Below, piece after piece: positions 50,427-61,789 of a stretch of DNA of 64,000 bases. A program made the translations under genes and the position numbers. The DNA comes from Peptoniphilaceae bacterium (lineage in GTDB: Bacteria > Bacillota > Clostridia > Tissierellales > Peptoniphilaceae). Location of the stretch: positions 1 through 64,000 of the forward strand of contig JAQYPV010000018.1 in assembly GCA_028726605.1 (NCBI GenBank), in the 5' to 3' direction. The notes beneath the pieces were generated by a model. That model did not search any database. It saw only the letters and a program-made list of their open reading frames with translations, and was not told the DNA's origin. Every line of letters starts with the position of its first letter. Positions within the stretch are counted from its first letter, which is position 1.

Positions 50427-51763
50427 ATCCGGATCAGATAAAGCGCGCGTTCGGGCGAAGCGTCGGGGCGCGGTGGCTTGCCGTCTTTTTGGCGATGCTG
50501 ATCGTGTGGAACGCGCCGGCGTCGGCACGACAGGCGGCTGAAAGCCCAGCACAGGAAGCGCCGGAAGTTCAGTCCACATCGGCATCGAGCGAAGAGGAGT
50601 TTGCGCTATCTCCTTCGCAGGGCAACACCACCGATGCGTACGCTTCGAGTTTTACATACTACGACGACGTCAAAATCATGCTGATCGGCGAGCCCACCAC
50701 GGGCAAGATCCTGCTGGAGAAGAACGCCGACACGGCGGCCGGCATCGCCTCGATGTCGAAGCTCATGACCTACTGGATCGTCAAAAACGAGATTCGCGAC
50801 GGCAAGTTGCAGCTCGATCAGTCGGTCGTGGTGTCCCCGACGGCGGCAGAGTACAACGTCGCCGGCTCATCGAACTACGGATTGCAGCCGGGCGAGACGT
50901 ACAGCATCGAACGGCTCCTCTTCGGGATGATGACGGTCTCCGGCAACGATGCGGCGGCGCTGTTGGCAGAGGCCGTGGCGGGCAGCGAAGCACAGTTCGC
51001 GGTGCGGATGAACGACGAGGCGCGTGCGCTCGGCTTGGACAAGACGAATTTCGTCAACGCGAGCGGGTTTACCGTCGACGGGAAGTACAACGTGGCGTCG
51101 GCTCGCGACATGTTCGTATTGGCCTCACGCATTTTGAAGGAATTCCCTGAAGTGAAGGAATACGCCAAGGTACAGGAAGTGCTCGAGCCGGAACGCCAGT
51201 TTTCGCATCGTTCGACCATTGCCGAGGCGTCGGTCGACATTCCCGGCATCACGGGGTTGAAGACGGGTTCCACGGACGAAGCGGGCTACTGCTTTACGGG
51301 TTCCTTCGACCTCACGTCCACGGCCGACGGTTCATCCTTTGAGGCGGTGACGGTGGTGATGGATGCGCCCACGCCGGATGCGCGTTGGCGCACGACGAAA
51401 GAACTGGTGGATCTGGCCGCCGGCTCGTTTTCCCACGTCTCCGTTGTGGACGCCGCGACGCCTGTGTCACGGATGGAAGTCCGGAATGCCGAAGAGGGCT
51501 CGGTCGTGCTCTACCCGGCCGAATCCTTCTCGGTGTTCACATTTGCTAACAAGCCCTTTGAAGTACACTACAACGTCACGTCTGAAGTGGAAGCGCCTAC
51601 GGACGCCGAACAAAAATTCGGCGAGATTGAGGTATATCAGGACGGGAACAAGGTCAAGACGATCGACATCGTGGCGCACGAGCCGACCCACAGGGTCAAT
51701 CCCCTCACGCAGGTGCAGCGCGGCATCGAGGGACTGGTGTCGTTTCTTACGGGGCTCATTTGA
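50423..51763 (+). CDS. D-alanyl-D-alanine carboxypeptidase (DacA/PBP5-like)
   Basis: SMSKLMTY (SxxK), SGNDAA (SxN), LKTGSTDEAGYC (KTG) motifs. Confidence 0.9.
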   Translation: MNPDQIKRAFGRSVGARWLAVFLAMLIVWNAPASARQAAESPAQEAPEVQSTSASSEEEFALSPSQGNTTDAYASSFTYYDDVKIMLIGEPTTGKILLEKNADTAAGIASMSKLMTYWIVKNEIRDGKLQLDQSVVVSPTAAEYNVAGSSNYGLQPGETYSIERLLFGMMTVSGNDAAALLAEAVAGSEAQFAVRMNDEARALGLDKTNFVNASGFTVDGKYNVASARDMFVLASRILKEFPEVKEYAKVQEVLEPERQFSHRSTIAEASVDIPGITGLKTGSTDEAGYCFTGSFDLTSTADGSSFEAVTVVMDAPTPDARWRTTKELVDLAAGSFSHVSVVDAATPVSRMEVRNAEEGSVVLYPAESFSVFTFANKPFEVHYNVTSEVEAPTDAEQKFGEIEVYQDGNKVKTIDIVAHEPTHRVNPLTQVQRGIEGLVSFLTGLI

Positions 51764-51914
51764 TGGAGGACGCCGGTGAGTTCCGACGGCCGGTATTGCT
51801 AAATGATATTGGCGGGGATGTAGGTGTGAGTCGCATCGATGCGGCTGTCGCGGGCGTAAGCGACACTCAATGACGCTTCCTCCTCGAGCAAACGGTCCAA
51901 GGCCGCGTATTACG

Positions 51915-51955
51915 AAAATCGCCGAAAGCCCGGAAACGTGCGGGCCTTCGGCGAT
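51915..51955 (-). terminator. Hairpin downstream of tRNA-Arg
   Basis: ATCGCCGAAAGCCCG..CGGGCCTTCGGCGAT with T-tract on the minus strand. Confidence 0.55.
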
Positions 51956-51964
51956 CGTTCGCAA

Positions 51965-52038
51965 CGTCGCAAAAGGGATTCGAACCCCCGACCCCACGCT
52001 TAGGAGGCGTGTGCTCTATCCAACTGAGCTATTGCGAC
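51965..52038 (-). tRNA. tRNA-Arg (CCT)
   Basis: GTCGCAA/TTGCGAC acceptor; CACGC-CTCCTAA-GCGTG anticodon arm. Confidence 0.9.
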
Positions 52039-52217
52039 ATGCAACTCATTCTAACACATCGAAAAGGCCCTTCCAAATGGCACGGGGCCATTTGATCCGA
52101 TTGGTCGGAAGTTTGTTCTGGCGAATGGCATCGAAATCCCTTCCAAATGCAACGCGCTGGCCCCAAGGTGGTAAATATATGTTATCATGGGGGAAAGCGA
52201 TTGAGAGGGGGACTCGC

Positions 52218-52691
52218 ATGAAGGTCTACTACGCTGCGCCGCTCTTCAGCCGGGCGGAACAGGATTATAACGAGAAGTGCGCGAAGATGATTCGGGCTGT
52301 ATCTGATGCCATCGATCTCTACGTCCCGCAAGAAGCGGACGACATCAACGACAAGTCGCAGTATGCGGACAGTCTGATGATCGCGCGGGGCGATGCCGAT
52401 AAAGTGAGAGAGAGCGACTTGGTCATTGCCGTGTTGGATGGATTGTCCATCGATGCGGGGGTGGCGGCCGAAGTGGGCATGGCTTATGCGTTGGACATTC
52501 CGATGATCGGGCTTTACACCGACGTGCGGACGCAGGGCGCCGACGTGCCGGCCAAGTTGGAGGCACTCAAAGTCCTCGGAGAATCGCAATTTAGCTACGT
52601 GAACCTGTTCGTCGTGGGCCTGATCAAAGAAAAAGGCGAATTGGTTGGAAGCGAGGCGCAGCTCGTGGAGGCGCTCCAAAAGCGTCTGTGA
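52218..52691 (+). CDS. Nucleoside 2-deoxyribosyltransferase family protein
   Basis: VYYAAPLFSRAEQDYN...DLVIAVLDGLSIDAGVAAEVGMAYAL. Confidence 0.85.
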   Translation: MKVYYAAPLFSRAEQDYNEKCAKMIRAVSDAIDLYVPQEADDINDKSQYADSLMIARGDADKVRESDLVIAVLDGLSIDAGVAAEVGMAYALDIPMIGLYTDVRTQGADVPAKLEALKVLGESQFSYVNLFVVGLIKEKGELVGSEAQLVEALQKRL

Positions 52692-52822
52692 GTTTTCGGT
52701 GCTTTGGCTTTGACGTGCCGGGACTGGCGCAATGCCAAAGCCTCTCTTAACGCCAAAGCCTCTCTTATGAATCAGTGATGACCACTCGATGTGAAAACGA
52801 TATCTATTATGAGGAGGAAGGA

Positions 52823-54883
52823 ATGAAAAAGTATGCAACGGATCGGATTCGAAATTTAGCCTTCGTCGGGCATAGCGGCTCGGGCAAGACGTCGCTCGGT
52901 GAGGCGCTTTTGTATCTGACCAAGGCGATCGATCGACCGGGTCGCGTCGAAGATAAAAATACCATTTCGGACTATGACGCGGAGGAACAGGCCCGCGGCA
53001 TCTCCATCGGCATGAGCGTTTTGCCGATCGAGTGGAAAGACTACAAGATCAACTTGTTGGACGCGCCGGGCTACTTCGACTTTGAAAACGAGGCGCTGAT
53101 GGCGCTGCGCGCCTCGGAAGCGGCGCTCATGGTGATTGACGCCTCCGCCGGCATCGAGGTCGGTTCCGAACTCTACTGGAAGTACACCGAAAAAATTCAC
53201 CTGCCGCGCGTCATCTTCCTCAACAAGATGGACAAGCCGCACGTCGACTTCAACGTGAACGTGTCGGATTTGCATCAGAAATTCGGCAAAAAAGTCATTC
53301 CGCTGACCCTCACCCTGGGCCAGGGCGACGACTTCGAAGGCATCATCGACATCATCGACAAAAAGGCCTTCCGTTACAACGGCTTCAAAGCCGAAGAAGT
53401 GCCCATTCCGGAGATTCGCGTGGCCGAAGTGGAGGCTGCTTACGACGAGATCGTCGAACTCATCGCCATGACGGACGACGCCCTCATGAACAAATTCTTC
53501 GAAGGCGAGCCGTTCACGTTTGAGGAGATCGCCGAAGGCATGACCAGCGCGATGCTGGACGGCTCCGCGGTGCCCCTCATCGCGGGCAGCGCCACCACCG
53601 GCGCGGGCCTCGACCTCTTGCTCGACGCCATCGTGAAGTACATGCCTGCTCCGAACGACGAACGCGCCCACACGGGCTTCCGCACCGAAGACGGCGAGAC
53701 CATCGCCATGAACCCCGACGCCCCGCTGCGCGCCGCCGTCTTTAAGACCATCGTCGATCCGTTCGTGGGCAAAGTGTCGCTCTTCAAAGTGGTCTCCGGC
53801 ACCGTGAAGAAGGGACAGGAGTTGTACCTGCAGTCTACAGGTGAGACCTTAAAGCCGGCCGGCGTGTTCTTCGAACGCGGCAAGAGCCACATCGACACCG
53901 ACGAGATTCCCGCGGGCGACATCGGCGCGTTCTCCAAACTGGACAAACTCGAGACGGGCGACACCATCGTCGGGAGCCGCGATACCAACGGCTTCAAGCG
54001 CGTGCGCCATCCGGAGCCGAATTTGATGTTCGCCATCGAAGCCGACTCCAAGAACGACGACGACAAGCTCTCGCCGTCGCTGGCGAAGTTGGTGGAAGAG
54101 GATCCGACATTCCAGGTGGAGCGCAACAAAGAGACCAAACAGGTGCTCATCAAGGGCCTCGGCAATGTCCAGCTCGAAGCAATGATGAACAAGTTGAAGA
54201 CCAAGTACGGCGTGTCCGTGCACCGCGTGCCGCTCATTATCCCGTATCGCGAGACCATCCGCGGCAAGAGCGACGTGCAGGGCCGTCACAAGAAACAGTC
54301 AGGTGGCGCGGGCCAGTTCGGCGATGTCTTCATTCGCTTTGAACCCATCCCGGACGGTTTCGAATTCGCCGAAGAGGTGTTTGGCGGCTCTGTGCCGAAG
54401 AACTACTTCCCGGCCGTGGAAAAGGGACTCGAAGAGTCGCTCGCCAAGGGACCGCTTGCCGGCTATCCGGTGACCGGAATTAAGGCGACGCTCTACGACG
54501 GCTCGTACCACCCCGTCGACTCGAATGAAATGGCGTTCAAGATTGCGGCCTCCATCGCCTTCAAGAAGGGCGTAGAAGCGGCGATGCCGGTCCTGCTCGA
54601 GCCCATCATGAATCTGGAGATCACCATTCCGGACGAGTACTTGGGCGATGTCATGGGCGACATGAACAAGCGCCGCGGTCGCATCCTAGGCATGGAGCAG
54701 GATGCCGACGGCGACCAGCTGGTCCACGCCGAAGCGCCGCTGTCCGAGGTGAGCGAGTACGCCATCGACCTGCGCAGTATGACGCAGGGCCGCGGCTCCT
54801 TCACGAGCACGTTCAAGAATTACGAACAGGCGCCGAAGGAAGTGGCCGACAAAGTCATCGCCGCATCCAAGACCGAAGAGTAA
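52823..54883 (+). CDS. Elongation factor G-like protein (EF-G paralogue)
   Basis: GHSGSGKTSL P-loop, DAPGYFDF, NKMDKP, EF-G domains IV-V; non-canonical G1. Confidence 0.85.
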   Translation: MKKYATDRIRNLAFVGHSGSGKTSLGEALLYLTKAIDRPGRVEDKNTISDYDAEEQARGISIGMSVLPIEWKDYKINLLDAPGYFDFENEALMALRASEAALMVIDASAGIEVGSELYWKYTEKIHLPRVIFLNKMDKPHVDFNVNVSDLHQKFGKKVIPLTLTLGQGDDFEGIIDIIDKKAFRYNGFKAEEVPIPEIRVAEVEAAYDEIVELIAMTDDALMNKFFEGEPFTFEEIAEGMTSAMLDGSAVPLIAGSATTGAGLDLLLDAIVKYMPAPNDERAHTGFRTEDGETIAMNPDAPLRAAVFKTIVDPFVGKVSLFKVVSGTVKKGQELYLQSTGETLKPAGVFFERGKSHIDTDEIPAGDIGAFSKLDKLETGDTIVGSRDTNGFKRVRHPEPNLMFAIEADSKNDDDKLSPSLAKLVEEDPTFQVERNKETKQVLIKGLGNVQLEAMMNKLKTKYGVSVHRVPLIIPYRETIRGKSDVQGRHKKQSGGAGQFGDVFIRFEPIPDGFEFAEEVFGGSVPKNYFPAVEKGLEESLAKGPLAGYPVTGIKATLYDGSYHPVDSNEMAFKIAASIAFKKGVEAAMPVLLEPIMNLEITIPDEYLGDVMGDMNKRRGRILGMEQDADGDQLVHAEAPLSEVSEYAIDLRSMTQGRGSFTSTFKNYEQAPKEVADKVIAASKTEE

Positions 54884-54897
54884 GGGTTTGACCATCC

Positions 54898-54926
54898 TTG
54901 ACAAATGAAAATGAGTCTCGTACAAT
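54898..54926 (+). promoter_or_regulatory. Candidate promoter upstream of ctsR
   Basis: TTGACA-N17-TACAAT. Confidence 0.6.
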
Positions 54927-54937
54927 GAGATAAATCG

Positions 54938-54966
54938 TAGTCCATCGGTTGCGATGGACTCTTTTT
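54938..54966 (+). terminator. Intrinsic terminator between the EF-G paralogue and ctsR
   Basis: AGTCCATCG-gttg-CGATGGACT-CTTTTT. Confidence 0.75.
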
Positions 54967-54976
54967 ATCGGCAATT

Positions 54977-54993
54977 AGTCAAAGTAGGTCAAA
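54977..54993 (+). promoter_or_regulatory. CtsR operator upstream of ctsR
   Basis: AGTCAAA-GTA-GGTCAAA direct heptamer repeat. Confidence 0.8.
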
Positions 54994-55063
54994 AACACGA
55001 TGTGACCACAACTTTGTCTTAAGCTCAGGGTAAGAATGACAGGGAAGAGATAGAAGGAACAGC

Positions 55064-55525
55064 ATGGCGGGACTGACCAACGAAATTGAACAATTCCTGC
55101 TCGACATGATGGAGCGGGGCAACGACAATATGATCGAAATCGGTCGAAACGACTTGGCCCAGCAATTCGAATGTGCGCCGTCCCAGATCAATTACGTGCT
55201 GACGACGCGCTTTACGCTCAACAATGGGTATTACACGGAATCAAGGCGAGGCGGTTCCGGTTTCATCCGGATCTTCCGCCTGAACCGCGAGCCGGAAGAC
55301 TTCGTGCGCGGCCTCATGGACGAATTGGACGACTCTCAGCTCACCACAGATAAGGCACGCCAAGCGCTCAAGACCCTCGTGCGTCGTGAACTCATAAGCG
55401 AAAGTGAAGCGCAGCTGATGTTGCTCGCCATCGACGACCACGCGCTTTGCGATGTCGACCGCAAGGATCGCAACCGGGTGCGCGCTCGCATCTTCCGCAA
55501 TATGTTGGTGTTTCTCCTCAGATGA
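55064..55525 (+). CDS. ctsR: Transcriptional regulator CtsR
   Basis: IEQFLLDMMERGNDNMIEIGRNDLAQQFECAPSQINYVLTTRFT..GYYTESRRGGSGFIRI. Confidence 0.95.
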   Translation: MAGLTNEIEQFLLDMMERGNDNMIEIGRNDLAQQFECAPSQINYVLTTRFTLNNGYYTESRRGGSGFIRIFRLNREPEDFVRGLMDELDDSQLTTDKARQALKTLVRRELISESEAQLMLLAIDDHALCDVDRKDRNRVRARIFRNMLVFLLR

Positions 55526-55537
55526 AAGGAGCTTTTC

Positions 55538-56135
55538 ATGCAATGTGATTTTTGTCCCAATGAAGCGACCATCGAGATCGTGATCCTCGTCAATGGAGAA
55601 GCACAGAAAGTCAGGATGTGCGCATCCTGCTATCAGGAAAAACTGCAAGAGATGATGGGCGCTTTGCCCCAAAAGTGGGGCGGCAAGGAACTCACCGACC
55701 AGATCCGCACCATGCTGGAGAAGGCGCAAGAAGACGGCACGCTCTATCAAGGCGTGGAGTTCAACTTTATTGCGCCCGACGCCCCGGTCCCTGAAGAGGC
55801 GGAAGATGAGGACGAGGACGAAGAAGCGGAAGATGAGGACGCCGTCATGATCGACGCGGAGAAGCTCTTCCGCCAAATGCAGATGCATCTGGATCTGCAC
55901 CCCTTCGGCGAACGACATCACGAAGCGCATGCCAAGCGCGACGAGGGCAAGAGCGCGCGAGAGCTGGCCTTTGACCAACAGCGCAAGAGCCTGTTGTCTC
56001 AGCGCACACAGCTCATTCAGAAGATGCAGATTGCCCTCAACGAAGAAGACTACGAAAAATGCGCGCATTATCGCGACGACCTGGACCGCATCGGCGATGC
56101 GCTGATTCAGCTAAATGAAGAAAGGAAAGATCCTC

Positions 56136-56146
<11 letters not shown>
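55538..56146 (+). CDS. mcsA: Protein-arginine kinase activator McsA (UvrB/UvrC motif)
   Basis: CDFCPNEA..CASCYQE zinc motifs and C-terminal UVR motif. Confidence 0.85.
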
Positions 56147-58583
<2,437 letters not shown>

Positions 58584-58596
58584 TTCGGGAGGGGCC

Positions 58597-59967
58597 ATGG
58601 CGACGAAAACGCGTTATCAGTGCAGTGAATGTGGCCACATCTCCATCGGTTGGGCCGGACGTTGTCCGGCCTGTGGCGCGTGGTCCACGATGCAGGAGAT
58701 CACGGTGGAAACCGGTGCGAAGCGCGCGCAAAAGAGAGAGAACTCGAGTCTGGAGGCTCTGCCCCTCACTCGGGTTTCGTTGTCTCAGAGCGCGCGCATC
58801 GACCTGGGATCGGAAGAACTGAACCGCGTACTGGGGGGAGGCCTCGTGCCGGACTCGGTGACCATGCTCACCGCCAAGCCTGGTGCGGGCAAGTCCACGC
58901 TCTTGTTGCAAGTGGCCGGGACGCTGGCTTCGCGGGGCATGCGCGTGCTCTACGCGTCGGGCGAGGAGAGCAGTGCCCAGATCCGCGCGCGCGCAGAACG
59001 GGTGCTGCCCGCCCTGCCGGAGGAGATCTACCTCATGGCGACGTCGTCACTTGACGCCATCTTGAAAGAAGCCAAGCGGCTCGGCGTCCAAGTCATGATG
59101 ATCGACAGCATACAGACGATGGAACTTTCGGACTATCCACAGCGACCGGGCACACCGACGCAGACCGTGGCGTGTACGGCGGCCATCATCGACGCCTGTA
59201 AGAGCGAGGAGCACCCCATGGCGTCTTTTGTCATCGGCCACGTGACGAAAGAGGAGACCATGGCGGGCTTGCGCACGCTGGAGCATCAGGTGGACACGGT
59301 GTTGTACCTGGAGAGTGGCCTTTCGGACGCGCTTCGGCTCTTGCGCACCACGAAGAACCGTTTCGGCTTCACGGACGAAGTGGGTCTGTTTCAGATGGGC
59401 GCGGAGGGGCTCTCGGACGTCACGGACCCCTACGACCTCTTTTTGACGCGACGGGAACGGCCCATTTCGGGGGCGGCCATCGCCTTTCAAAGCGAAGGGT
59501 CGCGCATGATCCCTGTGGAGATCGAGGCGCTGGTCTCGGACAGCTACGATGCCTACCCTACGCGCATCGGGGATTCGCTTTCGCGCGATGCGTTGAACAC
59601 CCTGGTGTCCATTTTGGAGCAGCGCGCGGGGATTTCGCTGGGAAAGAAAAACGTGGTTTTGAAGGCGACGGGCGGCCTTCGGATCCGGGAGAAGGCAACC
59701 GACCTCGCCATCTTGGTGGCCATCGCTTCGGCCGCTGAAGGCTTTGCGGTGAGTGGCAAAGACGTGTTCCTGGCGGAAGTGGGCCTCACGGGGGAACTCA
59801 AGCGCGTGCGCGAATGGGAGCGCCGCGTGCGTGAAGTGGCGCGCATGGGCTTTACGCGCGTGTTCATCGCCGCGGAGTACGCAGAACTCAAACGTTCGGA
59901 CGACGCACCGGAGATCGAACGTGTCGCGGTCAAGACCTTAAGCGAGGTCCTGGATGCGCTCAAATAA
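58597..59967 (+). CDS. radA: DNA repair protein RadA
   Basis: CSECGHISIGWAGRCPACGAW zinc finger, KPGAGKST, KNRFGFTDEVGLF. Confidence 0.95.
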   Translation: MATKTRYQCSECGHISIGWAGRCPACGAWSTMQEITVETGAKRAQKRENSSLEALPLTRVSLSQSARIDLGSEELNRVLGGGLVPDSVTMLTAKPGAGKSTLLLQVAGTLASRGMRVLYASGEESSAQIRARAERVLPALPEEIYLMATSSLDAILKEAKRLGVQVMMIDSIQTMELSDYPQRPGTPTQTVACTAAIIDACKSEEHPMASFVIGHVTKEETMAGLRTLEHQVDTVLYLESGLSDALRLLRTTKNRFGFTDEVGLFQMGAEGLSDVTDPYDLFLTRRERPISGAAIAFQSEGSRMIPVEIEALVSDSYDAYPTRIGDSLSRDALNTLVSILEQRAGISLGKKNVVLKATGGLRIREKATDLAILVAIASAAEGFAVSGKDVFLAEVGLTGELKRVREWERRVREVARMGFTRVFIAAEYAELKRSDDAPEIERVAVKTLSEVLDALK

Positions 59968-60092
59968 TAAACTTGACAAGTCCCTGCAATAACCGTTAAT
60001 ATGATTATCTTTTATAAATATTGATTTTCCCGTTTTCCCGGCGAATATTCGCTATAATAAACGTGGATCGTCTTTCGTTGAAGGGGGGAATC

Positions 60093-60596
60093 ATGTATCA
60101 AATAGGAGACAAAGTCGTCTATCCCATGCAGGGGGCGGGGACCATCGTCGATATTGAGAAAAAAGAACTCCTGGGAACGGTAAAAGAGTTTTATATTCTC
60201 CAAATGCCCATTGCCAACATCCGGATTTCCATTCCGGTTGACCACATAGACAAGATCGGCATCCGCCCGGTTATGTCTTCCGAGGATGGTGAGCGGGTGA
60301 TGGAAATTTTGCGCGAAGAGACGACGGAGATGTCGGAAAACTGGAGCCAGCGGTATCGCGAAAACTTAGAATACCTGAAGACGGGCGACCCGTTTGAGAT
60401 GGCCAACATCGTGCGCAATCTGCAAGTGCGCGACATGGAAAAAGGTCTTTCGACGTCGGAGAAGAAGATGTTGGCACGCACGAAGAAAATGCTCATTTCG
60501 GAATTGATCATCGTGGGATCGCTCACCGTTGAAGAAGCGGCGACGCTCATCGACGACGCCATTTCGTTTGAGGAAAGTGAAGATATAGGAGAGTAA
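60093..60596 (+). CDS. CarD family transcriptional regulator
   Basis: MYQIGDKVVYPMQGAGTIVDIEKKELLG; RBS AAGGGGGG. Confidence 0.9.
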   Translation: MYQIGDKVVYPMQGAGTIVDIEKKELLGTVKEFYILQMPIANIRISIPVDHIDKIGIRPVMSSEDGERVMEILREETTEMSENWSQRYRENLEYLKTGDPFEMANIVRNLQVRDMEKGLSTSEKKMLARTKKMLISELIIVGSLTVEEAATLIDDAISFEESEDIGE

Positions 60597-60599
60597 TCG

Positions 60600-61754
60600 G
60601 TGAAACAGTTTATGCGGGTCATCATCGGCATGATCGGCGCTGCGATAGGGGTTTCGGTTGCCGTCATTCTCACGACCTTCGGCATCATCCCCGAAGCGAA
60701 CAAAGCGATGACGTTGGGCGGCTTGATTGCCGGAGGGCTCGTCGGGTTTTTTCTCTTCTTCGCGTTGTCGGAGTGGATTTTGGAGAGTCTGCGGCGCCTG
60801 TTTGACAATGTATTCAACTCCATCCAGTCCGTGCCCTTGAGCCAGATTGTCCTGCGCACCATTGGCCTTGTGGTGGGCTTTCTCATTGCAAGTCTCGTCT
60901 CGTCGCCAGTGTTGCAGCTGAGCATCAGCCGGTTAGGCAACGTGATCGGCGTTCTCATCGCCATCGTGCTCTACATCTTGCTGGGCTTTTTCGGAATGCG
61001 TCTGACTTCGTTCTACCACGACGACATCATGCGGGCCGTGGGCCAGTTGCGCGGCGCGGTTGAGCGCGGCGAGGGGAAGCTCTCGAAGGTGGAGCGCGAG
61101 GCCACGCGCGAAAAGAAAAAGGCCGAGAAGGCGCGCGCAGCGGGGACGGTCCGGGCGGTGCCCAAGATTCTGGACACCTCAGTCATCATCGACGGGCGCA
61201 TCTTTGAAGTCCTGGAAACTGGCTTTTTGGAAGGACCGCTCGTCGTTTCGCATTACGTCTTAGAGGAATTGCAGCACATCTCGGATTCGGCGGACCCGCT
61301 GAAGCGAGAGCGCGGCCGTCGGGGCCTCGATCAGATTCACGAGTGGCAGAAGCAGAAGGACATAGCCGTCGAAGTGGATAACACCATCATCGACAAGGCG
61401 ACGGAAGTAGACATGCAGCTGCTCCTGCTGACGAAAGAACGCGACGGGTTCCTCGTCACCAACGACTACAACCTCAACAAAGTGGCGACGGTGCAGGGCG
61501 TGAGAGTTTTGAACGTGAACGCTCTGGCCAACGCGCTGCGACCGGTGGTCATCCCCGGTGAGCGCTTGGAGGTGGACATCATCAAGGAGGGCAAAGAACC
61601 CGGCCAGGGGCTGGGTTATCTCGAGGACGGCACGATGATCGTAGTGGAAAACGGCGCGGACGCCATCGGCGCGCACGCGGACACCGTGGTCACCTCTGTC
61701 TTGCAGACGGCAGCCGGCAAGATGATCTTCACGCGCATCGACGCGCGCGACTGA
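60600..61754 (+). CDS. PIN/TRAM domain membrane protein (YacL-like)
   Basis: TM helices, ILDTSVIIDGRIFEV PIN motif, DYNLNKVA, C-terminal TRAM. Confidence 0.9.
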   Translation: MKQFMRVIIGMIGAAIGVSVAVILTTFGIIPEANKAMTLGGLIAGGLVGFFLFFALSEWILESLRRLFDNVFNSIQSVPLSQIVLRTIGLVVGFLIASLVSSPVLQLSISRLGNVIGVLIAIVLYILLGFFGMRLTSFYHDDIMRAVGQLRGAVERGEGKLSKVEREATREKKKAEKARAAGTVRAVPKILDTSVIIDGRIFEVLETGFLEGPLVVSHYVLEELQHISDSADPLKRERGRRGLDQIHEWQKQKDIAVEVDNTIIDKATEVDMQLLLLTKERDGFLVTNDYNLNKVATVQGVRVLNVNALANALRPVVIPGERLEVDIIKEGKEPGQGLGYLEDGTMIVVENGADAIGAHADTVVTSVLQTAAGKMIFTRIDARD

Positions 61755-61789
61755 GGAACATGACGTTTTTGACCGCTTTCTATGGTTCA

